Source of the DNA: Ceratorhiza oryzae-sativae
Taxonomy: Eukaryota > Basidiomycota > Agaricomycetes > Cantharellales > Ceratobasidiaceae
DNA length: 33,374 bases
Assembly (NCBI GenBank): GCA_030998015.1
Contig: JARWMV010000157.1
Location: 1-33,374 of the forward strand
Direction of reading: 5' to 3'
Shown here: one piece after another, positions 9,361 through 21,557 of the stretch
Layout of the letters: each line of letters starts with the position of its first letter
Position numbering within the stretch: position 1 is the stretch's first letter
Notes under the pieces: generated by a model
The model's input: the letters and a program-made list of their open reading frames with translations, nothing else
What the model was told of the DNA's origin: nothing
Database searches by the model: none
Position numbers and translations under genes: made by a program

Positions 9361-9737
9361 AAGAAAAAAGCAACAATATAAGCGGCGCCGTTTGGTTATG
9401 CTAGAACTTAGACCAACCCAGCGTTTTCATTCCCCAAGCGCGTTCATGACACACGCCTTTAGACCAAAGTGGGAATCCGCTTGAGCCGGTGATATAAATT
9501 ATTCGCCAAATGCTTAAACTGTTTCGGGTTGCGTCAAATTGTGAGGATCTAATCGCGTCCCGGCGGGGTGCTATACCCAAGCTTGACCCTTCCAAAACTG
9601 TTGCGTAGAATATCACTCTTTACATTGACCACGAAATCCACGCCTCCTACAAAAGGCAGATCCTCGAGGGTTGACTCTGCAGTGTACATAATTGAAAAGT
9701 AAACCTAGGTGTAAAAAGTATGTAACATTATGTTGTT
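9361..9737. other. Intergenic region, no supported gene
   Basis: Roughly 380 bp between the foldback cluster and the 3' end of the FtsJ-like gene. Open frames are short and have no recognisable product. I see no structured RNA or repeat. Confidence 0.35.
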
Positions 9738-10823
9738 TCAGTCTAGAATCTCAACACGCCTCGAGTCAAAGAACTTCCGCAATGCATTGCGTTGTATTTG
9801 CCATACCGTCAAGCCTAATCGCACGATGTTTGATTGACCCTCCGCGCTCATTGTCTTGTCCCAGCTTGTGATATAATCCTCTTCCTCGAACGTAATCGGG
9901 CGCCCGTATCCGTGTTCCCCTTCAAAGCTCATGATGTACCAAAGCTTCTCCAACGCAATTTGAGTTCCCGAAACTCATCGGAATCTACCCGGACGACTTG
10001 AGCGATGACGTAGAATGTGCCTCGGATCGCATGGACTGTGAGTGGCTTGACGGTTCTCACTAGGTTGGCAATTCGGCACAACGCGAGTACCATTCGAGCA
10101 CCGATTGGTTTCTCGAGGTGCGTCAATTTGATGAAAAGTGTGCCACCATGAGAAACGGCCTTGAGTCCGAGCAGGACTTGGGACACAAGCAAGCGAGACC
10201 AGTTCCACGGGCGGTTGTCGTTGTCTGGGTTTGTGCGTAAGTGGTGACCGTCGCAGACTACGAGGTCGAATGTATGCGATATAAATGGGATAGGATCGAG
10301 CATTTGGGCCGAGTCAGGTTTGAGGAGTCGCGGGGCAAGATCAAATAATGTTATATCTGCCATCTGTACCTCGATTCGGGGGAGGAGAGCTCGAGGAATG
10401 GCTAGGCCGTGTCCGCCCTGAGAGAATGGGAGCGAGATACCCATGCCAGTGGCGCTGAAGCACTTTCCGAGTATATAAGTTGAGTAGCCACCGGGACAGC
10501 AGCTGAAGCGAGCGCGGTGATCAGCCTTTTGCTACGCCAACATATAATAATTCCACTTGCCCGATATCGAGGAACCGTTTCGTTCGAACAAATTTCATTT
10601 TTTTATCCATCCCGCCCAAGCTGTTGCACATCACGTTTAGCCACTTTCGATCCGCATCAGAGGTTCTGTCGGTCTCGTTTTTAATGCGTTGCCTTGTAAA
10701 ATGCTTGTCTAAACCCTCGTTGTCCCATCCCTTGGGCCGTCTATATTTAGCCATGGTGGTAGTTGCGACGGGAATAAACGCACCTGGCCACGCAAAGCGA
10801 TCAACTCGGCGAGCACTGCACAT
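9738..10823 (-). CDS. FtsJ-like methyltransferase, GC-AG intron and probable frameshift
   Basis: This is an RrmJ/FtsJ-type 2'-O-methyltransferase-like protein, paralogous to the gene at 32378-33374. Exon 1 ends at 10561 and exon 2 starts at 10502. Across the join the SAM motif reads FLDIGCCPGGYSTYIL. The 58-bp intron 10503-10560 starts with GCAAGT, a GC-AG intron; the paralogue has a GTAAGT intron at the same phase and place. Later motifs are VVCDGHH (catalytic Asp) and GGTLFIKLTH (catalytic Lys). Around 9953/9954 the frame shifts: DSDEFRELKLR stays in the first frame and LEKLWYIMSFEG continues in another, where the paralogue reads straight through. A 1-nt deletion is the simplest reading. 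A 44-nt GT-AG intron (donor GTAGAT) would also restore the frame. The start is uncertain; an alternative ATG at 10898-10900 with an extra intron is possible. Confidence 0.7.
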
Positions 10824-11432
10824 TCTGGTCGAGAGGTTAAAGCTGTTAATAGCTCTTGAGACCTTGTTGGATGCTCGTTGAACTGTTCAGAGCCGCTCAT
10901 TGTGATGGATCAGGTTGCCAAATACCAACACGCTGTTGTCGCTAGCCCTCAATCTGAGAGTTGCTAGGGGGCTAAGTAATCCTCGTGCGGACCCTAATGT
11001 AGATATAAGACAAGCGCTCTTTCTAAACGCACGCGGCTAGTTTCTGGACCAACCATGAGAGGCTTGTCACAGCCCCAGTGGGCAGGTGGCAACACCTTGA
11101 TCAAGTGGCGAAACCAGCGACACAGCCACATCTGACGTCAAGCAAGATCAAATAAATGACTATCCATCCTCTCCTTTTGTTCATCGTATCCACCACCGAG
11201 AGTCTAGCAAGCCGCAGTGAGGGCCATATAATGAATGATGGGTGTCGGTCCGCCGGAACTTGGCGTCTTCCGAGATGATGCTGCAACGATACCAAATGCG
11301 GGTATATCTCGACTTCCACGAGGCTGACAGGAGGCCTAGTCGAGTACTTAGGGGCTGGGACTGATCATCACTGCCTCTGCACTCGTCCACGACACACACA
11401 TAATTTTCCAGCACATACACATAGAGATCAAG
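10824..11432. other. Divergent promoter region
   Basis: About 600 bp separate the FtsJ-like gene (minus) from the small gene on the plus strand. The first part may include a 5' exon of the FtsJ-like gene (ATG at 10898-10900). The remainder shows no conserved frame, RNA gene or repeat. Confidence 0.4.
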
Positions 11433-12102
11433 ATGGTATGGAATGCCAGAGAATCAAAGCGACCTGTTATACTTGGTCGGGTGAGTCTTGTATATGTGAG
11501 TGGACGTGCAAATGGGCTGAGGAACAATGAGAAGTCTTCTAGCCGCCATTCTTCTACTTCATCCTCGTCACGGCGTAGCCTTTCGTCTTGGGACGCTGAT
11601 GCGTCTGTGAGGATGTTTGCTGAGAGGTGAGCTTGCTGGCATTTATTCATATTAGTCAAGAATGACTCAAGGGGCCTGAACTTGCATTCGCGTCCGTTAC
11701 AGGAGCAGGGAAGCGGCTCTCATCGACGAACGATACTATATCGCCAGCATCGAGAATGATTCATTCAGCGACCGGAACTCCTCTGAGCCCTCGGACTATC
11801 CTTCCACGTCTGTCGAACTCACCTCTGTGGGTCATACAACTCCTACAACGGAAAGAAATCCCTTCTCCGTATCATTTTCTCTCGACATGCCTACCTCGGA
11901 TCTAGTAGCTGCTGCTCGCGAGGCTGCAGCCTTGACTACCCTAACACCCGAATCCGACCCCTATCCGAATGAAGAATCGCCTATGCATTATGTTGGATTT
12001 GGGGTTCTCCCCAAGAAAGAGATCAAATTCCGCCGGCCTGCTCGTGCAGCTGCCAATCGTTATGCCGCCTCTAACCGTCGATATGTCGATATCCTGACAT
12101 AA
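11433..12102 (+). CDS. Hypothetical serine-rich protein
   Basis: Two exons, 11433-11626 and 11703-12102, joined by a 76-bp GTGAGC…CAG intron in phase 2, encode 197 residues. The N-terminal third is rich in Ser and Arg (SSSRHSSTSSSSRRSLSS). The middle is acidic and Ser/Thr-rich, and the C-terminus is basic (KKEIKFRRPARAAANRYAAS). It has no signal peptide, membrane segment or domain that I recognise, and looks largely disordered. A further in-frame intron of 51 nt inside exon 1 (GTGAGT…GAG, starting near 11481) is possible. Splicing and codon continuity support a real gene, but the function is unknown. Confidence 0.6.
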
Positions 12103-12394
12103 TGGATGGGCGGATGATAGGCCTGGTTTGGAATATGACCCTCACTTGCTATCATATGATCCCTGCTTGTTGCACACCATCACTATCTTTATTTTACGCA
12201 AACGTATATGTCGCCATCTTACTTGTATGCAATAGCCCTGCTGGTGTCGATAGTTGATTTATCGACGTTTTTATTTAAGAGCCATGATGCTGTAACGGTG
12301 TAACGAGCCCTGGGATCTGATTACGTGAGATAATCGACGCGCGTCCTTCATTGGTGCGCGACGTGATCCTCATCCACGACTTTGACCTTCCGCT

Positions 12395-15300
12395 ATGCCT
12401 GAAGTCCCGCTCCCAGTTGCCCCGCTCAAGGCCGACGACCCAAAGAAAAAGGAGGAGAAGCCCAAGGACGATGGAAAGGCGGCTGGAAAGCTCAATGGAG
12501 AGACCAAGGAGGGCGAGGGCGAAGAGCTAGTCGGTATCCCAGTGTAGAACTTGGGACAAAGCTGATACAATCCATCTAGTCAGAAGAGGACCAGCAACTT
12601 AGGAACGAGTTGGAGATGCTCGCTGAGCGGCTCAAAGTGCGTGTGTGCTCCTAACCAAAGGCTGACGTCTGCTAATGTATGAATCTAGGAGCCCGATACG
12701 ACCTTGTACCGACCTGCACTCGAGACTCTACGCAACCTTATTCGAACTTCCACCTCTTCCATGACTTCTGTTCCTAAACCACTCAAGTTCCTGCGGCCCC
12801 TGTATCCAGACTTGCAGCAGCTGTACGAAACATGGCCTTCCTCGGACAACAAGGTTAGCATACGCTTTGTCATCCTGGTCTCACAAATACTGATACAAAA
12901 GTATTAGAACCTATTCGCAGACATTTTATCTGTGCTCGCCATGACCTACTCCGACACCCAACCCCGCGGCACACTTAAATACCGCCTCGCGTCTACCGCA
13001 GCCTCGACAAGTCCGTCTGACCCAGGTTCCTGGGGACACGAATACATCAGGCATTTGGCTGCGGAACTCGGAGCCGAGTTTCTCCTTCGAACGGGTACTG
13101 GCGGGGAAGCTGGCCAAGAGCGACTTCCGGGCAAGGAAGGCGACGAGGGCATTGAAGAGCTTCGAGAGCTCGGCGTGACCTGTGCCAAGTTTTTATTAAA
13201 GCATAATGCCGAGGCTGATGCGGTGGATTTGTTGGAGGAGTTGGAGTGCATAGATCGGATCGTGAGTCTGGTGGATAGCAATACGTTCGCGAGGGTTTGC
13301 TTGTATATGGTTTCGTAAGTCGAACCTTTTGAGCGCGAGGATGGATTACTGATAAAGTGGATTCTTGTAGCTGTGTCAACCTGCTTGCTCCCCCAGACGA
13401 CCTGGCCTTCCTCCGTACCGCACACGAGATCTATGTTGCTAACTCCAGGTTCCCCGAGGCACTCGGTTTGGCGATCCGGATAGGAGACCAAGATATGATC
13501 AAGAAGGACTTTGATGCTCCAGGAAATCCGTGGGTTCTGCCCTAATACGTGGCTATACCTTGAACTCATGGTTGTGTAGGTTGATGAAACGCCAACTTGC
13601 ATTCATCCTCGCTCGAGCGCAAGTGCCGATTGATTGGGTGCAGCAGCAGCACGAAGACGAAGAGGAACCGGAGGAAATTCCCGAGGATCTATTGGAGTGT
13701 TTAAGCAATACGAGGCTGTCTGCCCATTTCCGTGCTTTTGGCAAGGAAGTTGGTGCCGAGGAGGCCAAGACACTGGAGGAGGTGTACAAGACCCACCTTG
13801 AGCCGGCTCGTACGTATATCGAAACCTCTGTTCTATCTCTATGTTAATTTGTGCGATTATAGGCACCGCAACCACTGTTGATTCGGCTCGTGCAAACTTG
13901 GCGGGAACGTTTGTCAATGCGTTTGTCAACGCTGGGTTCGGAAACGACAAGCTTATGGTGACGGCCGAGGAAGGGAACAGTTGGATCTACAAAAACAAAG
14001 AGCACGGTATGCTTCGAATGAATCCTGCGTTAATTGGATTACTGATGTGCATATAGGCATGCTTAGCGCCGCAGCGAGTCTTGGCCTTAGCCTGCTCTGG
14101 GATACGGATCTTGGGCTGAGTCAAGTCGACAAGTATACATATGCCGAGGAAGAGTACATCAAAGTCAGTATTTGATTCGATAGCAACCAGCTATCTTGCC
14201 TACCTTGTTTTGTGAACAGGCTGGCGCGCTGTTGGCCACTGGAATTTTGCATTCCAGCATCCGAACGGAAACCGACGCGGTTATTGCGCTGCTTGCAGAC
14301 TATATTGACAATAAGAGTGTACCCCTCCGAACATCTGCCTGCATAGGGTGCGTAGTCTTAAATTTGAGCCAAAAGCTGTAAACTGATTTGTTTTGATTCC
14401 AAAGTATTGGTATTGCCTATGCCGGCGCGCGTCGCCAGAGTCTGCTCGAGATGCTTTTGCCCTTGGTGGCGGATGAGAATTTGAGCATGGAAGTTTCTTC
14501 GATGGCCGCGTTGTCTATCGGGTTTATTTATGTCGGCAGTTGCAACGGAGAAGCGGCAATGACGATTCTGCAGACGATGATGGAGCGGGACGAGGCCGCA
14601 CTGAGCGAAAAGTGGACTAGGTACATGATTCTGGGTTTGGGTCTCCTTTACCTGGGTAAGCATTTTCACATTCTAAGAATCATGCAAACCCACCCAGCTG
14701 GGCAATATTATAGGCCAACAAGATGCGTCGGACGCGACAATCGAGGCCCTCCGTGCCGTTTCGCACCCAGTGGCGAAACAAGCGCTCGTTCTTGTCGAGA
14801 TTTGCTCGTTTGCGGGGACGAGCAATGTCCTCAAGGTCCAAAGGATGCTTCACGAGTGTAACGATCACATCGAAGGAGATGACACGTTCCAAGCGTTTGC
14901 CGTGATCGGAATCGCACTTGTTGCGATGGGCGAAGATGTTGGTGCCGAGATGTCATTGAGGCAGTTCCAGCATTTGGTGAGACCACAAACATACCAAACA
15001 AAGTTCGTGTCTAACATACCCGTTAGATGCACTATGGTTCGCCTACGATTCGCAAAGCGGTCCCTCTTGCACTTGGTCTGATCAGTGCTTCCAACCCCCA
15101 GCTGGGGATCCTCGACACGCTCTCCAAGTACAGCCACGACAATGATCTCGCCGTGGCACTCAACGCAATCTTTGCGATGGGTCTCGTTGGTGCGGGAACC
15201 AACAATGCACGGCTTGCACAGATGCTTCGACAGCTTGCTGGGTACTACCACAAGGAACCTGATTGCTTGTTCATGGTCCGCATCGCGCAAGGCCTGATAC

Positions 15301-15855
15301 ATATGGGCAAGGGTACTCTGGGCATTAATCCATTCTTTGGGGACCGAAATATCATGTCCAAGACGGCTGTTGCTGGCCTACTGTCAACTCTAGTGGCGTT
15401 TACGGATGCGAAAGCCTGTGAGTATCCCATTTTCTTGTGATTGCGCCCGGCCAGATAGTAGTTTAACCTATGTGGTTAGTCATCCTTGACAAGTCCCATT
15501 GGATGCTCTACTTTTTGGTTACCGCTATGTATCCTCGTTTTATGATCACCCTGGACGAAAACCTAGAGAGTATACCGGTAACAGTGCGCGTCGGCCAGGT
15601 AAGTATTCGTTGCACGCGCATACATCTGACCATTTCTGACCAAGCGGCTCTTAGGCTGTCGACGTCGTTGGATTGGCAGGGAAGCCTCGCACAATTTCAG
15701 GCTTCCAGACGCATCAGTCTCCGGTTCGACTAGGCACGACAGAACGGGCCGAGTTGGGGACGGAAGAGTACATCCCATTCGCAGCGGTGCTAGAAGGCTT
15801 CGTGATATTACAAAAGAACCCTGGATATGTGGACGAATCCAAGATGGAAATGTGA
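12395..15855 (+). CDS. RPN1: 26S proteasome regulatory subunit Rpn1 (PSMD2)
   Basis: Fourteen exons: 12395-12529, 12580-12636, 12689-12853, 12908-13314, 13371-13529, 13580-13809, 13863-14006, 14057-14163, 14220-14347, 14405-14655, 14714-14976, 15027-15417, 15480-15598 and 15655-15855. They give 918 residues, the usual size for the family. Rpn1 is the non-ATPase base subunit of the 19S particle that docks ubiquitin and UBL-domain shuttle factors. The N-terminus is Lys/Glu-rich, followed by [19 protein letters not shown]. The proteasome/cyclosome repeats include [16 protein letters not shown] and [17 protein letters not shown]. The C-terminus carries [20 protein letters not shown] and ILQKNPGY, both diagnostic. 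All introns are short GT-AG. The first donor is ambiguous (GTCGGT chosen; GTATCC four bases later is possible with a shifted acceptor). Confidence 0.96.
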
Positions 15856-16733
15856 ACGTGCACGTGTCCTATATTAATACATTTGCCTTTTTTTTTGCAT
15901 CATTCTAATCCTAGGACTGCGCCATCTGGCAAGAGGGCGACCCCCAATCGCACGTACGAGAGCTAAATCTTACATACTTTGCACGGACGGTGGGGGGGTT
16001 GGGGGGTTTCACTTCGCGTGTGTCAACCTGGAAAAATGCCTCAACGCTCTCTCGCCATCTCTAGAAGACTTCTGACATATATGCGCTTTATCCCGACTCT
16101 TGGCAACCGCATCTGGTACTTCTCGCGAACCAACGCGCGATATTTATGGACAACAGATGGTAAAATTCGATGCTTCTATTTTGGCCTAGTGCCGACCTGG
16201 TTCCGTCTCCCTTGCCCGGTAGCCTCTTTTTATTCCCTCCTTTTACATCAGACTCAAACCAGAGATTAAAGGTTCCGAAATAGTCGGTAAGGTCTATACT
16301 AATCAAGCTTCTGACACAGGCTGCACATATGTTCGCGCTTAGCAGGTTTTTCCAACAATGCACGCATATGCTCTACTTAATTTATCTTTATAGCATCAAT
16401 GTCAACGACATTACTCGTAAACCTACTCGGCCTCCACCATAAATAATTGGTTACCAATGAATTACCACCAGACCTACGAGCCTACAGTCAATTCTGTTGA
16501 GAAGAACAATCCCACGAGCTACCTAACTCATACTATTAATACATTAGGCTGAACTCGTCGTAGTTTGCTCAAATAGAAGCCCATCACAAGCAGGTATCCA
16601 TGATGTGAGTGACCAGCGCTCTGCTAATGAACCAAATTCTTTGCTTTAAGTGTATGGCATGAACGAAGATCATACTACATTAATGGACAGACTCTATAAC
16701 AATGTCCCAAAGGCAGCGGTAAAAAAATACTCG
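15856..16733. other. Intergenic region with a G-rich tract
   Basis: About 880 bp between the convergent ends of RPN1 and the DUF6533 gene. It contains a G7-TT-G6 tract at about 15991-16005 (plus strand) and a T9 run near 15890. Open frames of 60-96 codons at 15979-16363 on both strands have no recognisable product. No tRNA or repeat is seen. Confidence 0.4.
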
Positions 16734-18302
16734 TTACACTCTAATATGGACTTTTGAAGTTGAATGTGGACACATTTCAACCTCCTCGACATGATATTGT
16801 GCACCCGGGGGACCGGGTAAATATGAGCTTTCGCGACAACTGCGAAGATTGATCACCATGCGCGAGATCATCGCGTTCGCAATCGCCAGCCCGAATCCTA
16901 AAGTACTTTCCACCAGTGTCGGCGGTGCTACCATCCATATGATCATGTTTGAAAGTGAACAGCCTAGGAGAGGGATCAGCAGGCTGAAGGCAGGGAAGCC
17001 ACGGTAACTTACAAGCAATAACTAAAAAGTGGAATGCACCTGTATGCATGACATTAGAGTAGATATATGCGTTATAGTTGTCGATGCTACATACCATCGC
17101 GAATCAAAACGCGCAACAGTGGTGTACCAGTGCTATACCTGCCAGTTTTGAAGGCTTGAATGCACAACATAGTGAACAAAATTGTTTCGAGAATGAGAGG
17201 CGGGATCCAGCATGTCCACCTTTGGTGAAAGGGGTCAATGAGCGATCCTATGTAGGATAAATGGCTCTTACAGATAGGGTGAGATCTGGTGCAGCCAACG
17301 TAAGCAGAACCTTGATATGAACTTGTATCAGAACCTACCGAAAGAAAGCACAATCGAAGAGTAGGCTCAACCTTCATCGTATCTAGATCGCCGATCAAAG
17401 ATTAGAGGTGCTTCCTTCAGCCTTACTTCCTGGCTTGCGAAAGACCCACCTGCACGTGAAGCTAACGCGCTGAATACAATCTGCAAAGTGCTTGAGACAA
17501 AACCCTATGTTAAGTGAAATCAAGACTCACCGATGAGGTTGCGGAAAAATAAGCAACCCAGAGCATACCCAGAAGGGTTACAACCCAGCGAGTGCGTCCC
17601 CATAGGGCTGCAACCTATGGAATCCGAGGGACAGATGAGGCTACAGGAAGGAGATATTTGCAACAACAAACATACCCTCATCGCAACAAGCATATGGATC
17701 ATACCAAAGGAAGTAACGTACCACGCTCCTTCCACAAAATACCATAAAAAACAGCTGTGAAAGTGTGTGATTACTTGAACGGTGTGCAGGCTAATTTCCA
17801 AGTACTCTTACAAGCGATCACTCATGTGTGAAGCTGCTCCCCCCTTGTCGTACATCTAAATCCCTGTGAATAAAGTAGCGTAAATGCTATATATTTTGGG
17901 AACTCACATCAATTGCGAGAACAACGAGCGTTACATATCGATTCTGCCGATGAGCTTCCCTGTCAGCGGATGCTTGATTGACCGTGAAGAAGACTGACTA
18001 TGATGAACAGTACAGATACAAACGACTTCTCGGCTTTCCAGATGTATCGGACCTGTAGTATGTTGCTGAATGCAATGAAAATCACAAACTAGAGTCAAAG
18101 CTACCTACTTCGTCCGACAGTGTCAATAAGAGATCATAGACCATTGCCGTATAACCGACCACTATCAAACCGTGGAGGAGCAAGTCAGTGAATGGCGAGC
18201 CGTGCAAGTCGTGAATACATGCCTCCTAAGACGCTAGACAGGTTTTGTATCAGCAGGTTGATCTGAATCGTTGCGTTGGTACTTACACACTAAGGTGAAC
18301 AT
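16734..18302 (-). CDS. DUF6533-family seven-helix membrane protein
   Basis: Twelve modelled exons, in order: 18291-18302, 18109-18225, 17999-18052, 17908-17943, 17812-17855, 17676-17754, 17531-17614, 17450-17480, 17335-17382, 17095-17247, 17013-17039, 16734-16963. They give 304 residues. The DUF6533 signature is clear: VVGYTAMVYDLLLTLSDE, then VRYIWKAEKSFVSVLFIINRY. Further hydrophobic helices are WYFVEGAWYVTSFGMIHM, VVTLLGMLWVAYFSAT, CWIPPLILETILFTML and LSNMIIWMVAPPTLVE, with a polar tail at the C-terminus. DUF6533 proteins are fungal multi-pass membrane proteins of unknown role, often expanded in Agaricomycetes. The first exon (12 nt, donor GTGTGT) and the exon 9/10 join (donor GTTCTG) are the weakest parts. 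A 153-codon frame at 18283-18744 could supply an alternative 5' end. Confidence 0.8.
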
Positions 18303-19464
18303 CGGAGATAGCCCGTTCAAGAGTGTGAACCGCTCCTGGTGAAATAGACATAACTAACACAACAGTGCCCCACCAATGTCCTGCCTCCAAGAATAATGTC
18401 ACCGTGAAATAGAGATCAAACAGAGTTAACGACAGGCAGAGAGGTGAGGGCAATTCAAGTGTTTGCGGCTCACGAACTTTTAATCCCGCTACGTGCTTCT
18501 GCATCCCTGAAATACGCCTTCCCGAAAATATCGAACCTGAGAGATTCACACCGCGGAAAACTCGTCGGCCAATTTTAGCCTTTCTACGGCCAGGCTTCTT
18601 TCGGAGGCGCGAGAGATGCACTTGTGTAAGTAGACACCACAAAAACTTACACCCAACCATCGCGTCACCCGAACAGACTTCAAAATGCCATTCCGAGGAG
18701 GATGAGGGGTTAAGAAAGACGTCCAACTCCGTGGGCTTGCCCAACGCAATCGGCTGGAGCCTCGGCCAATTTGAGAAGAATATGACGTGCCAAGGAGGGA
18801 TGTGCTGAATTTACTCGTCTACACGGGTCTGAAAAAAGAGGGGGTACCCATATATGGTAGGCGTCAGCCATTTGCCACCAACCAACTTTTGATTCGGATC
18901 ATTTTGTGGCTGAAGCACTAAAATCGTCAATAAATGTGATTTTTCTCCTGTTCCAGCAGCGATTTTGACGAATCGCTCTCACAGAAACTCTTTTTTTGCA
19001 CATACGAATGTGGATGGAGATACAGAATCTCTTATCGGTTTGCATTGTTGGTATTGGTAGGATCTTCGTTGGGAGCGAAGGTGCCGTGAAAGCAACACGT
19101 GATATGGGGTGTCTCACATGAGGCTTACAGAGAATGCCAGAGTTGAATATTACATGAGCTCCGGGCTCCGGGGTCTATAATACAGCAATATAAACTTGAC
19201 TGTTTGAGTGATTTATTCCAGTTAATAGTAGGATATATATGAAGGAGCTATGGCATTGTAAGGAATACGTGCGGTGATCCTTGTGCTCTTTTACAGCCCA
19301 CTTGATAGCTTCTGTTGAGCTATAGGGGACATTCTGGTGCCAGAAAAGGGCAACTTTGTCATTGAGCACCTTTATGAAAGAATCATACAAAAAAGAATTG
19401 ACAAGAAGAAACAACAACGCAGGGAATACCTGATAGTTGGACGTGGATACAGGTGGCTCAATTG
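18303..19464. other. Region between two membrane protein genes
   Basis: About 1.16 kb. It should hold the promoter of the DUF6533 gene. An ATG-started frame of 153 codons (18283-18744, minus) has one hydrophobic stretch but no known domain and overlaps the proposed first exon of that gene. I cannot tell whether it is coding. The rest holds nothing I recognise. Confidence 0.35.
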
Positions 19465-20554
19465 TTAGATTCTTGGCCGTTGGAAGCTCATTTTATTCAA
19501 TGCACCCATAGTCTCGAAATCTACATGCATTGCCACTATGATACCGACGCCGACCTGATTTCTCAAGTTAACAAAGGGTTCGTCTCGTGAAAGCTCCTGA
19601 TACGAAAAACTCACGAAGGTAACAACTGTGCACGCGATTGCAGTTCCCAATGGCCGGAACTCCCAAACGTAAACCACCATACCAGCAATGAAGGAGAAGA
19701 ACCCCCTGTTTATTTGAACATGTTTTAGTAAAACAGACAAACAATTATAACTTCTTGTGTCACTCACAAAATAATCAGGTGCAGCGGGAGGAATATTGCC
19801 CTGGCCAAAATCAAGTTTCGTTTGTGACGAGTGCAACGATCGATCATCTTCATAATATGTGGACTGGGAGAAAATCCTTCTGGAGTGTAGCCGAATTTCT
19901 TGTCTCGTCCTTCGTTTTCTAAAACGACTGTCATTTCGCCAGTTGGATCCGGGCGAGCACAACTCCATCGGTGATCCAGCAGCTCAACCTCTGGACCCTG
20001 CAACAGGCTGTGGTAGAAGCTGTGAGTACGAATTCGATCGTCAGGGCTACCAGACTGACTTGAACCATCGACCAGCGAACAGCGCAGTGATGGCACCAAA
20101 CGTCGAAAGGAATACGCCGATTAAGAGGAGTGCATTGATTGCTTCAACGGTATTGATGTTATGGTCACCGGGGTCGGTGGTGAGGCTGAGGCATGTGGCT
20201 TCTACGCCAGCAATGAATGTCGAAACAATACCAAGAGTATTGAATCCTGGTTAAACATGTGGTCAGGTTCAACGCTCAAGCGCAGGTTCAAAATGAACTA
20301 TACCATCTACTGTCACCTGAGATATTCATATTCATAGCCTTCAGGAAACCTAGATCAACGATGATGAAACAGATGCCCTCACCGATTGCATATCTCGGTC
20401 CGTTTTTAACGGCCTGGGCTTGTCGTCGAGCCTTTCACCCGACTCCAAGTCCTTTTCAAGGATGGATTCTGAAACCAATGTACGCCTCAACTAAAGTCCA
20501 GGTCCTCCAAGTACAGTGATGGAACGTACGTCGTCGCGTTACTTGCTCAGCCAT
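19465..20554 (-). CDS. Multi-pass membrane protein of unknown function
   Basis: Seven modelled exons: 20543-20554, 20383-20490, 20317-20338, 20060-20246, 19768-20019, 19615-19705 and 19465-19554. They give 253 residues in one frame. The N-terminus is charged (LEKDLESGERLDDKPR). Four hydrophobic helices follow: NTLGIVSTFIAGVEATCLSL, INALLLIGVFLSTFGAITAL, LARAIFLPLHLIILGFFSFI and TAIACTVVTFVGVGIIVAM. A long loop after helix 2 contains HSLLQGPEVELLDHRW and an acidic/basic segment. I recognise no named domain; the pattern resembles anonymous transmembrane proteins of Agaricomycetes. The sixth intron (60 nt, 19555-19614) has no stop and is a multiple of three, so an unspliced isoform would stay in frame. 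The 12-nt first exon is inferred from frame continuity. Confidence 0.7.
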
Positions 20555-21557
20555 TGTTCAAGAGCGCTGGTGGGTCGTGTACCCGGTGCCTGAAGGCGTG
20601 TCCAAGTGGGGGGCAGAACGAAGGAGAACAATTGGTGGCAGGTCTTGCGGCATTTGTATACTGGCGATAGGAGTAGCCCTCTGTGGGTTGGGGCTTCTGT
20701 GCAAGGCTGATGCGTGCCATCTCGCCTGATTTGACGTTGTGATCGGGGATCCACGACGGCGCTCGACATGCGAGGCACAGGAAATGGAGCGTATATCGGT
20801 CAACGCAACCGGACGGGGATTGCGACATTCCGATTGGATGGTCTCGGCGCTTCGAATCATGGCTGCTGACAGCGAACACCCGGGCTATTGCCATGTGGTG
20901 ATGAACTAGCAGCACTTGTCCTTTCTGGTATAGAGAGTGGGCGTGTTCCGGGCATGGTTGGTGCATGCCACTCGGCGTTTCGGAGTCACCGGGTTGCCGC
21001 TACGATTTATGAAGTATATTGAGAGCTAAACCGAACCAAGTCCGTGAACATAGAGTTCGGCATTGGGGCGGCTTCAGCTGCTCCCGCCATCATATCTACA
21101 GTTTATCTCACCAAAAAAACAGGGAATGTGGGCAAGCTGGTGGGCGCTTTCGGCGACCCAGATAGCACTCGTTGGCGCCAGAATTGCGTTCAGTCGATCA
21201 TGAGTGGCGCTAGAAGCGGTCGCTAGATTGCTCACATTTTCGCGTTTTTGCCAAGTATCGTGTGATAGTGGTTTGTAATGTAGAATTCTGGCCGTTTACC
21301 ATAACATGGGTAGGGAACGCGAAAGAGTAAATAAGCTCGATAATTACTAGACAAAGTCAAATATAGGAAGTTTATATGCGCTGTGTCGGCTCACTGATGA
21401 ATGTGGCGTTCCAGGATGAGATAATAGGTCGCTGGGGTGACCGCTCGGCGCTTATAAAATCTCTGAAGTTTGATCATCCCACTCTGATTTCCTTCAACTG
21501 GAAAGCCTGGACTGCACCAAGCAACATAGGCCTGGATATTTCTGAAAGGAAAGAATA
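20555..21557. other. Divergent promoter region between membrane protein and presequence gene
   Basis: About 1 kb upstream of both flanking genes. Three overlapping minus-strand frames (20539-20966) are probably chance or 5' leader sequence, since an in-frame stop lies two codons before the proposed ATG at 20552-20554. A plus frame ending at 21226 (60 codons, starting with GTG) is Ala/Gly-rich at its start but has no support. I see no RNA gene. Confidence 0.4.

Noticed and set aside
12946..13602. Minus-strand frame of 218 codons across RPN1
   Set aside because: It lies opposite the RPN1 exons, is Ser/Arg-rich in a way typical of the reverse strand of coding DNA, and has no domain. RPN1 on the plus strand is certain.
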